A stretch of 64,000 nucleotides of DNA from assembly GCA_013187285.1 (NCBI GenBank), contig JABMIG010000172.1:248001-312000 (forward strand), given 5' to 3'. Of the stretch, positions 56,430 through 64,000 are shown piece by piece; the first letter of the stretch is position 1, and each line of letters starts with the position of its first letter. This stretch comes from Cyclotella cryptica (lineage: Eukaryota; Bacillariophyta; Thalassiosirophyceae; Thalassiosirales; Thalassiosiraceae). Under the pieces are notes generated by a model, which saw only the letters and a program-made list of their open reading frames with translations, did no database searches and was not told where the DNA came from. Both the position numbers and the translations under genes were made by a program.

Positions 56430-59400
56430 ATGCCAACCCGAATGACGGACGAAGAAAACATTCATTCTAACATCCGAAACAGCGAGCCACGAGTGCGATG
56501 GAAGAATGACACTCCCACGCAGCAGCGGCAGAAGCAGCCCGCCTTCTCTTCCAGCTCGACTGGTGGCGGCGCCATAGCAGAAACACCGCAGAACAAGGCC
56601 ACGCCGTCAAAGAAAATGAGTTCCACCAAAAAGAAATTTCAGGAGGATGCCGTGGCCGCTTATCATTTCGCAGGTGTGCCGAATACTCCTTGGTCGAAGA
56701 AGAAGACGAGGCACCGAGACAGCAGCCACCGCCATCACGGCAATCAGAAGCAGGATACTCCGCAACGATCAAAACAGCAGCAACAGCAGAACGTCTCGGT
56801 TGGCGAAAGAGAAATCAACCACGATATTCATGAAAACACGTTCAATCTCGGCGGCACCGCCTCGTTAGCATCCATATACGGTGATTTGAACTCTAGCGTC
56901 CTAAGTGAGGCCTCCAGTGGCGGGTATAGCAATAAAAGCGGTGTAAGTAGCGAGGCAAGCGACATGATGAATCGGACGACCTTGAGTGACACTCACGAAT
57001 TGAGCACGAGCAACTTTATCATGAGTCATAAAGTTAGGGGGATTGTGAGGGAGAGGGCGAAAAGTTTGGGATTGGGCGACGAGAAGAAGGTTGTGACAGG
57101 AGACGACGATGCCATGAGGGGAAAGATAGCAGAGGAGAGTATGACATTGCCGGATTTGACTCTGGGTGATTTGGACGACGTGCTCGCGAAAGCTACTGTA
57201 GACAATGAGGAGAAACCGGGACAAAATCGAAATGATAAAAAAGATGAAACGATGGAAGATAGATCAGGTGAAGGTCAAATGATAGAATTCACCTCTCATC
57301 ATCGACGCACGCCCGAAAAGAACAACGCCACGTTCGAAGACAGTACAGCATCGAGCTTGGAATTAAGTGATTTACTCGATTCATCAAAAGATAAATCTTC
57401 TATGGAGTGTGAAGAGGATAAAATAGACCAGGACGACATATCGCCTGAAAATGATGAGGAGAAGAAATTCGACGAAGTGGAGCAATCGTTTGTGGAGTCG
57501 ACGGCGTCGCAAAATTATTTGGATGGAGTGTTGAATGCTGGTGAGAATCAGGAAGAAGCGGGAGAGAATTTGAGTGCTGCAAAAGTCTCTAAAGAATCGA
57601 ACGATTTATCAGAAAAGGAATGCATCGCAACCAACAACAAGAGTGCTACGTCATCCATTAATAATTTTAATTCCACTCCCCCAATGACTCAACTTAACAA
57701 TGGCAAACTGCGCCAATCTCCGTCCTTTCTTTCTGGCAAAAAGAACGTAGTGCCATGGCGAAAAAGTGTGGGAGACGAGGAACTATCCAAGATTCGTGCG
57801 CTTACTGCAAGTCTTCGGAAGCGCAATCGCGACAAATTTGGGGGAAGGATGAGTCTTCCAGCTGCGAAGGCTCAGTCAAGCGTAATCGAAAAAGAAGGGA
57901 CACGAGACCACGCTTCCAAGGGGTCGGTAAGGGCCTTGTTCCCAGAGGCGCCTGAGGCCACGGAAGTGGAACATGTGTCTGCGGTCACTTTAGCATCACC
58001 CAAGAAGTCTGAATCTTTTTCTTTGCAGTTTGAGTCTCCCAAACGCAACACACCCTCTCCCGCACGGTTGAGTGTGGACGCTCTCCGAAGAAAGAATCAA
58101 AATAACAGAAATTCGGTACCCTCGCAAGGAGCCAAAGATGCAGCGCTAGCTGAGGATGATAAATCGATGGAATTTATCTCTCATCAAAGGAATACACCTG
58201 CAAAACAAAAGGAATTAGCAATATTGGATAACAGCTCTACCGCATCAAGCTTGGGATTGACCGATTTACTCGGCGATCTTGATGACATTACAGAAAAATC
58301 TATAATGGACTGTGATGAGAGTGGGATGGATGAGATTGTTGATGCGTCGTTGGGTCTCGGTTCACTAGCGATGAATCCCAAGTCCCCTTTAAAACGACAG
58401 TTTCCTTCTCCTCGCGCGCCGGCCATCGACTCCCCTGCTAGAAACACACGGAGCAAAAGGAAGCTTGCATCTTCTCCAGCCCAGTCCCCGTCCAAAATTA
58501 TCGATTCTCCAGCACGCAACACACGAAGCCCCTCTGCTCAATCTCTGGCCATGTCTCCTTCCAAAAATATCGATTCTCCAGCTCGAAACACGAGAAGTGC
58601 CAGGAAGATTGCATCATCTCCAGCCAAATCTCCTTCCAAACCTTCTCCGGCTAGAAGTCTTTTCACGTCGCCCCTATCTCCTAGCGCGTTCAATCAACTA
58701 GATAGTCCTACCGACGAGGCTGCATCGTCCGTTGCCATGGAGGTTTCAGGACAAGGTCCCTTCAGTAGGAGGCAAAGAAACAGCTCTCCGTCTGAGGGAG
58801 CCGGAAAGCCTTTAAAGAAGTGTTCTTCCTTGGAAACATCGCCCTCTTCTCCCCACACCGATACCTTTTCATTGTCGAAGGAATATCCGTTCTTATCAAT
58901 TGCAAAGTGCAGCAAGTCACCGATTGCGAAATCCGCGTCGACGGATATAGTAGCTATAGGTCAGTCGCCCGATCCTGATAACACTCAATGTGGGGCCAAT
59001 ACATTGATGTTCAACGCTTTGATGGAAGATATGCAGGGTTTGCAGAAGTCCGCTGCATCGGAGGATTCGAATGTTGATTTGTCTTCTGGAGTATCCTCGT
59101 TTAGTGATGGGTGCACCTACAATGCCACGCACGCCAGAAAGAAGCGACGGGAAACTGCCAACTTTTCCGATCTCATGGATATACTTGGCAGTGAAGAGAA
59201 AGACGCTCCGGGCGATCAAAATGAAATACATAGCGTGGCGTCTCCTAGCAAGCTTCACACTCCTCGTGCCAGTTCCATCAAAACACCTAAGAGTATTCTA
59301 AATTCCTCCAACAAAAAAGAGAGCAAGAGGTCTAGCAAGAAGCTTGTCGTGTTTGGTTCCCCAGAGACCGCGGTTTACAACATTGGCAGTCCATCCAGCA

Positions 59401-61961
59401 GCTTCACCCCGATGCAACCCAAAGCGATGCGTAGGAAATATGCCAGCGTCAACGATGAAGCAGAGCACACCACCGAGCTCGAAGGTGATATTACACAGAT
59501 GATAGCGAAAGCGAGCGATCCATCATTGATGGGCCCCATTGACGAATCTCGAATCGAAGAAGCAGATTTTCCAAGTGATACTTCCTCTATTGACATTTCC
59601 TCGCTGTCTCAAAAGGGCTCTTGCCAAATCTTTCGTGGCGAGAGGACCGAGGAACTAGAGACGAACATGTGTTCTTTACTCAACAACAGCGGAGAAGAAA
59701 GTGAGTTTTCCCTCCCGTCAGTGAGCGAGGACTCGGGAGGTACCCCAAGCAACGTAAAGTCAGATGAGCAATCGATATCGATGCCGGTCGAAAAAGTAGC
59801 CGAAATGAGTTCAATGGACATTGAAGAAACTGCAGTACTGGAAGGCAACCTTTCAGCGCTCGTTCGTGAACACCAAGGATTGAATTATTCGCCTATAGAA
59901 GAAACACAAACAGTTGCCATTGAAGGAACTATGGCATCGTTGTTAAATGTCGCGTCAGACAATTCGAGTGTAGCTTCCAAGGCTAATTCACAAACAATGG
60001 AGATTGAAGGGACACTTGCATCTTTGGTCGATGTCGTTGACGATGATGCTGATTCGCCCAGGGACTACACAGGGACAATAGAAGTTAAAGGGACATCATC
60101 TTCCTTGCTCCATGATTCCAAATCTGATATGAACTATGAAGGCATATCCTTTGGCCAGGATCCAGAATCACTCCCTGATGCCAAGCCGAAGGCTAATCAT
60201 CAATCTAATTGGACCCGCTCGACATTGACGATCTCACTGGACAGGAATCTTGAAGCATTGGTAGATGGCTCATCTCAACCTCTCTCAGCAGAATATACTC
60301 ACAACCACATGGATATGCAGTCAGCAAAAGACAAGGCGCCTGCCACTATGTCCGAGGCCACGCGTACAATGCCTTTAGATGCCAACCTGGAACAGCTTCT
60401 AGGCAGCTCAAGCTCAGTGAACTCTCAAAGGGAGAGTGGCTCCATTCAGTTCTCCAAAGAACATGTTTCAGGCGAAGACGATACAGTCTCTGAGCTCGGC
60501 ATGAACACGAGTCAAGAACTTAGCAACAACTCTGATGTGCAATCAACCTTAGATAACATGGTGCAGGATGCACCACTCGAGCCTCTCGATTTAGAGCTGG
60601 ACGACCTCTTGGAGCTCGGAATGAAGGACTTGAAATTTGACACCCAGGATGATGTTATCTTGAATGCTCTCGAGGTGTCATCAAAAAAATCGTTCGGCTC
60701 AATCAAAACCGAAACAGAGGACATTCTTGCTCAAGTATGCTTTGATATCGAATCACAAGTTTCTACTATTGGCGTGGAGTCTCATTTTAGCGCCATTCTT
60801 CAAAGAAAGAGGGACACGATGATGATTCTCCAGCGCAACCTACGCGAAAACGATGAAAACACCAGCAATTTGGTGAACAGATTTATTCAGGCAGCCAATG
60901 TTTCGATGATCTCAGAGTGGAATGCATGGCTAACAGAAGTTGCAACTCTCTACAATGACCAGCTTTACAACACTGCTATAGGGGAACTGGAAAAAGATTC
61001 TGTTGCTATTGCTGACAAGACTTCGGACATAAATTATAACAGGGAACAAGTTGCTTTGCCATTGCTACTTCTATCTGCGAGACGAGCGACACAGAAGAAT
61101 TATCAAAGGCAGCAAGCTGAAACAATGCGATTGGATGATGAGGTTACTAAGCTTGCAGCTGAATTGAAAGATGCAGAACGAGAGCTTGAGAAATTGCTGA
61201 CGATGAATGGGAAAATTACTGCAGTTGCGAAGTCTAACGAACATCATGAGATTCTATCACAAAGCGTCACAACGATTCGTCGGGAGGCGGACTCGTCTTT
61301 CTACAAGTTTTTGTCAGTTGAGAAGCTTCACAATTGGATCGTTACAGCTTCAAATGACTCTTATATCAGCATTGTCTTCCAAGGTTCAACTCCAGAGACT
61401 AATCTTCATTTGTCATTCTGGATCACTGAATCATCTAACACAGCCTTTGACTGTAAAGTCGGACCACTACCGAGATCTGTTAAGTCATTGCTCACCAACC
61501 AACAAGTTCGACACCATCCTGCTGTTTCTGGTTTCTTGAACAGCAAGATGTCACTGTTCTGCCGAGATTTGAAGGAGAATACACGACTTGAGAGTGCATC
61601 ACAAATATCTTCCTTGATTCACTCTGTTGAACACAAAGTGGCCAGAATCAAGCAAGCAGCCAATGAATTCGATGCTATTCTTGGCAAGTGCAAGAACTCT
61701 TTTCTTCAACCCAGTGACTCGCTGAAGGACGGCTTTGACTTCCATGCTTATATCACAAGTGCATCACACCAGAATGCTCGCCTCCAAGTCGTACTAACAC
61801 TATCTGACTGTTATCCATTTGCCCCCATCCGTACAAGTCTTCATTCTACTGACACCTCACTAGATACAAAGTCAATGGCTCGTCAGCTGAAGAAGATTAT
61901 CAAGCCTGGCTTTGGGGCATTGTCTAGTGCTATTGAGTCAGTTCATGGATTGCTCGTCTAG
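56430..61961 (+). CDS. KNL1/Spc105/Spc7-like outer-kinetochore scaffold
   Basis: Intronless, 1843 residues, mostly disordered with a structured C terminus. PP1-docking-like motifs: RVRW at residues 21-24, and TPKSILNSSNK followed by KKLVVFGSPE at about 950-975, like the SILK...RVSF pair of KNL1. Residues about 1010-1330 hold about eight diverged MELT-type repeats with the core [T/M]-x-hydrophobic-[E/D]-x-[T/N]-[L/M]-x-x-[L/M]: TTELEGDITQMI, TEELETNMCSLL, AVLEGNLSALV, TVAIEGTMASLL, TMEIEGTLASLV, TIEVKGTSSSLL, TISLDRNLEALV, TMPLDANLEQLL. In KNL1, phosphorylated MELT repeats recruit Bub3-Bub1 for the spindle checkpoint. Residues about 1530-1600 form a coiled coil (RRATQKNYQRQQAETMRLDD) and 1610-1840 fit the RWD pair that binds Mis12. 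Three IDSPARNTRS repeats near 665-740 are likely CDK targets. The assignment rests on architecture. Confidence 0.7.
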   Translation: MPTRMTDEENIHSNIRNSEPRVRWKNDTPTQQRQKQPAFSSSSTGGGAIAETPQNKATPSKKMSSTKKKFQEDAVAAYHFAGVPNTPWSKKKTRHRDSSHRHHGNQKQDTPQRSKQQQQQNVSVGEREINHDIHENTFNLGGTASLASIYGDLNSSVLSEASSGGYSNKSGVSSEASDMMNRTTLSDTHELSTSNFIMSHKVRGIVRERAKSLGLGDEKKVVTGDDDAMRGKIAEESMTLPDLTLGDLDDVLAKATVDNEEKPGQNRNDKKDETMEDRSGEGQMIEFTSHHRRTPEKNNATFEDSTASSLELSDLLDSSKDKSSMECEEDKIDQDDISPENDEEKKFDEVEQSFVESTASQNYLDGVLNAGENQEEAGENLSAAKVSKESNDLSEKECIATNNKSATSSINNFNSTPPMTQLNNGKLRQSPSFLSGKKNVVPWRKSVGDEELSKIRALTASLRKRNRDKFGGRMSLPAAKAQSSVIEKEGTRDHASKGSVRALFPEAPEATEVEHVSAVTLASPKKSESFSLQFESPKRNTPSPARLSVDALRRKNQNNRNSVPSQGAKDAALAEDDKSMEFISHQRNTPAKQKELAILDNSSTASSLGLTDLLGDLDDITEKSIMDCDESGMDEIVDASLGLGSLAMNPKSPLKRQFPSPRAPAIDSPARNTRSKRKLASSPAQSPSKIIDSPARNTRSPSAQSLAMSPSKNIDSPARNTRSARKIASSPAKSPSKPSPARSLFTSPLSPSAFNQLDSPTDEAASSVAMEVSGQGPFSRRQRNSSPSEGAGKPLKKCSSLETSPSSPHTDTFSLSKEYPFLSIAKCSKSPIAKSASTDIVAIGQSPDPDNTQCGANTLMFNALMEDMQGLQKSAASEDSNVDLSSGVSSFSDGCTYNATHARKKRRETANFSDLMDILGSEEKDAPGDQNEIHSVASPSKLHTPRASSIKTPKSILNSSNKKESKRSSKKLVVFGSPETAVYNIGSPSSSFTPMQPKAMRRKYASVNDEAEHTTELEGDITQMIAKASDPSLMGPIDESRIEEADFPSDTSSIDISSLSQKGSCQIFRGERTEELETNMCSLLNNSGEESEFSLPSVSEDSGGTPSNVKSDEQSISMPVEKVAEMSSMDIEETAVLEGNLSALVREHQGLNYSPIEETQTVAIEGTMASLLNVASDNSSVASKANSQTMEIEGTLASLVDVVDDDADSPRDYTGTIEVKGTSSSLLHDSKSDMNYEGISFGQDPESLPDAKPKANHQSNWTRSTLTISLDRNLEALVDGSSQPLSAEYTHNHMDMQSAKDKAPATMSEATRTMPLDANLEQLLGSSSSVNSQRESGSIQFSKEHVSGEDDTVSELGMNTSQELSNNSDVQSTLDNMVQDAPLEPLDLELDDLLELGMKDLKFDTQDDVILNALEVSSKKSFGSIKTETEDILAQVCFDIESQVSTIGVESHFSAILQRKRDTMMILQRNLRENDENTSNLVNRFIQAANVSMISEWNAWLTEVATLYNDQLYNTAIGELEKDSVAIADKTSDINYNREQVALPLLLLSARRATQKNYQRQQAETMRLDDEVTKLAAELKDAERELEKLLTMNGKITAVAKSNEHHEILSQSVTTIRREADSSFYKFLSVEKLHNWIVTASNDSYISIVFQGSTPETNLHLSFWITESSNTAFDCKVGPLPRSVKSLLTNQQVRHHPAVSGFLNSKMSLFCRDLKENTRLESASQISSLIHSVEHKVARIKQAANEFDAILGKCKNSFLQPSDSLKDGFDFHAYITSASHQNARLQVVLTLSDCYPFAPIRTSLHSTDTSLDTKSMARQLKKIIKPGFGALSSAIESVHGLLV
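59459..60405 (+). other. MELT-like repeat array in the KNL1-like gene
   Basis: About eight units encoding the [T/M]-x-[I/L/V]-[E/D]-x-[T/N]-[L/M]-x-x-[L/M]-[L/V] pattern, spaced irregularly by 30-60 codons and separated by Ser-rich linkers. The clearest are SQTMEIEGTLASLV and TQTVAIEGTMASLL. Confidence 0.65.
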
Positions 61962-62075
61962 TAAATATTTCATTTCATATAATGTGGACAATAAGTTTAT
62001 TATTTAAGGATTCATGACATTTTTCATTCTAGTTGTGCAGCGCAATCTTTTCGCAGTATAAGGACAACCAACAAC
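61962..62075. other. Short spacer between convergent genes
   Basis: 114 bp hold the 3' ends of both the KNL1-like gene (+) and the sulfotransferase-like gene (-). Confidence 0.7.
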
Positions 62076-63498
62076 TCAGTAACACATATGACAGTCGAAA
62101 GAGGTGTACCCAAATTCACCCTCAAGCTTCCAATCAATTTCTCGCTGTGCAATTCTCCACTCTGGACGAGTTAAACACTTTTCAGTATGAATACGGGGAC
62201 TAGGGTGTTGCACGTTGTACCCTATTTTTAGTTGTAAGTTGAATTCTTGGACAAGGTTCTAGTTGAGAAGTGCAAAAGAGTCGACATAAAGAAAAATCTC
62301 GTCGTGAGCAACTGGTGCGATGCAAAATTATGATGGCAGGCAAAAACCTAAACTAAACCGTCAAAAGTTAATCTTACTTGTATAAATATTTCAGGAGACC
62401 TCTCTAGCTCATGTAATCGCACAATCTTCACATTCCGCGGAACAGCTTCCATAATCTGTTTCATCAGCATTAGTTTGTGCCTTCGTAATTGAAAAACGTT
62501 GCGGTAGGTGTACTCATGGCTGACAAACGATAGATTTCTGAAATTTCTACTTTCAGGCCAATCTCTTGTTACCAAAAATATCGCCGCACAAGAGTAAACG
62601 AACAAGCGAGGAAGAAAATAACGCAAAACAAATAATGTTATCGTACCCCCATGGCATTTGAAAGAACTCTTCTAGAGTATAATTTTTCATCAGTGCCTTG
62701 CGTTCGAATCCAATAAACTTGATGGTTGGACAACCTTTGATGTTATCTGGATGGCACATGTGCCACGGGATCCTTTTCATAGCTTCTGCCCACTAATTTT
62801 TGTTTCAAGACAGAACAGAGAGGAAAAATATTAGTACCAAATATTCGCAGATCCTTAATCGTCAACTCCTAATAGGAAAGTAGGCCAACAATTTGTTCGT
62901 GTAAAGTTCTTACTTCGCATGGTGATCGCACCGCAAATAGCCACAAAATATCTGTACGCGCTGATATCACGTCCAATTCCGTTTCATTTAATAGGAAATG
63001 GCGGAACATGTGTTTGTGAAGAAGCACAGGTATGTCTGAAGAGAAATATTCGTGTTTACGCGTCGGATCGGGTTCGTTGGGCGGGTCAAATGCTTGTCTG
63101 AGAACTGACCGAGGATGCCAGATAAAACAAAAGTGAAATGAACACGAGATCATTAACATATTGGCACGGGACGAAATGCCCAAACGGAAGCGCAACTCAG
63201 ATGCAAAATGACGCTAGACGGATATCAAACCTTTTGCAGTAAATGTGGTTCCACTGTTTCTTTCTCCAAGGACATAAATATTAGTAGGCGGCTCCGTCAA
63301 TCGAGCATGCCTTCGTTCCTTTAAATCTGGACTCTGTCGTAGTTGTACATCTGGTTGGTCGAGAAATCGGGAAGTGTCTTCACCTGGATTATAGATCAGC
63401 ATCCATGAGTTGGCAATCATTTGTTGGGCGACTAGAATGGACGCTGCCATTAATGCAATTGTCAGGTGATTCAATTTGATCATTCTGTCGTCGTGCAT
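62076..63498 (-). CDS. Membrane-anchored sulfotransferase-like protein, five exons
   Basis: I place exons at 63498-63231, 63104-62914, 62792-62647, 62564-62378 and 62258-62076. All introns are GT-AG with consistent phases (1, 0, 2, 0), giving 324 residues. The N terminus (MIKLNHLTIALMAASILVAQQ) is a signal anchor, as in Golgi type II enzymes. YVLGERNSGTTFTAK is the P-loop that binds the 5'-phosphosulfate of PAPS. Further family-like blocks are DIPVLLHKHMFRHFLL, ILWLFAVRSPCEWAEAM (the 3'-phosphate region; this join spans exons 2-3), HEYTYRNVFQLRRHKL, and near the end CLTRPEWRIAQREIDWKLE and FGYTSFDCHMCY. Such enzymes sulfate glycans or proteins in the secretory pathway. Only separate short frames show without splicing. 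The fold call is good; the substrate is unknown. Confidence 0.78.
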
Positions 63499-64000
63499 TT
63501 GTTGCAGCTCTGTCGCTCATCACGTTGCGGAATAATGGTAGAAAATGGCACATTGCCGGGGATGATGGTAGATAGATGGTAGATGATGATACCTAGAAAA
63601 TACAATACTTCTAGGTACGTATTTAGCGATACCATAGAATTACTATTGTACATTCAGTAACATACCTTTGTATGAACTGAGATCACTCAATAATGTTGTC
63701 ATCACCTCACTATATTACACTCTAACAAGAATAGCAATAATGCCCTGAAGCCCCCTGCCCAAACCTGAGATTTGTACTAGTCATAAAAATTTTATAGAAA
63801 GGGCTTTAGAGGTTTGTAACAGCACAACAGCAAAATGATAGATGATCAAGCTAGACGTTGTAACACTATTCATTTGGGCATGAAACAGCTACCAATTTCA
63901 TGCAGTTTCAGTCCACCTTGATGATGTAGAATGCTGATTAACTCATGAATCTCATACCATATCAATTAGAACAACCTAAATTATGCAAAGGAGATAGTAC
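63499..64000. promoter_or_regulatory. Upstream region of the sulfotransferase-like gene
   Basis: GATACCTAGAAAATACAATAC, TACGTATTTAGCGATACC and CTATTGTACATTCAG lie within 63585-63655, about 90-155 bp before the start codon, again in the recurrent motif family. GATGGTAGAT is repeated near 63560. No gene is seen to the end of the window. Confidence 0.35.

Overview
The window looks like nuclear DNA from a unicellular stramenopile alga, most likely a diatom. The reasons are compact, intron-poor genes with short GT-AG introns (52-126 bp where I could place them), an AT-rich and repeat-laden intergenic background, and a matching gene set: a secreted S74-chaperone protein, a prolyl 4-hydroxylase fused to a SET-like region, a short membrane-anchored sulfotransferase-like protein and a mitochondrial glycine cleavage H protein. 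This placement is inferred from the sequence alone. No rRNA or tRNA gene was recognised.

Layout. 1-2.5 kb is gene-poor and holds two clusters of a GGTAAA/TTTACC minisatellite. 2.5-20.9 kb is gene-dense: an APH/methylthioribose-kinase-like kinase (+), a secreted S74 protein (-), gcvH (-, 2 exons), a small membrane protein (+), a YwbE/DUF2196 protein (+), a SET-like/prolyl 4-hydroxylase (-), a 2267-residue NBAS/Sec39-like vesicle-tethering protein (+) and a 2OG-Fe(II) oxygenase-like protein (-, 2 exons). 20.9-27.2 kb is an AT-rich desert with simple repeats. 27.2-32.8 kb is one two-exon gene for an 1846-residue low-complexity protein with a C-terminal PH-like domain. 33-56 kb is a repeat-rich region. 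It holds a complete-looking pogo/Tigger-type transposase, decayed coding stretches, microsatellites, palindromic arrays, a cluster of inverted copies of an unrecognised repeat family at 47.7-53.8 kb, and a clean 1149-bp non-autonomous DNA transposon with 33-bp perfect terminal inverted repeats and TA target duplications. 56.4-63.5 kb returns to genes: an 1843-residue protein that I read as the kinetochore scaffold KNL1/Spc105, convergent with a five-exon sulfotransferase-like gene.

The genes do not form one pathway and look like ordinary housekeeping and surface functions. The strongest points are the KNL1 candidate, with PP1-docking-like motifs and about eight diverged MELT-like repeats; the SET-like/P4H fusion; the secreted phage-tailspike-style S74 protein; the TIR element upstream of KNL1; the inverted modular repeat at 47.7-53.8 kb with its unrecognised ORF; and a TATTGTAC/GTACAATA motif that recurs just upstream of several genes.
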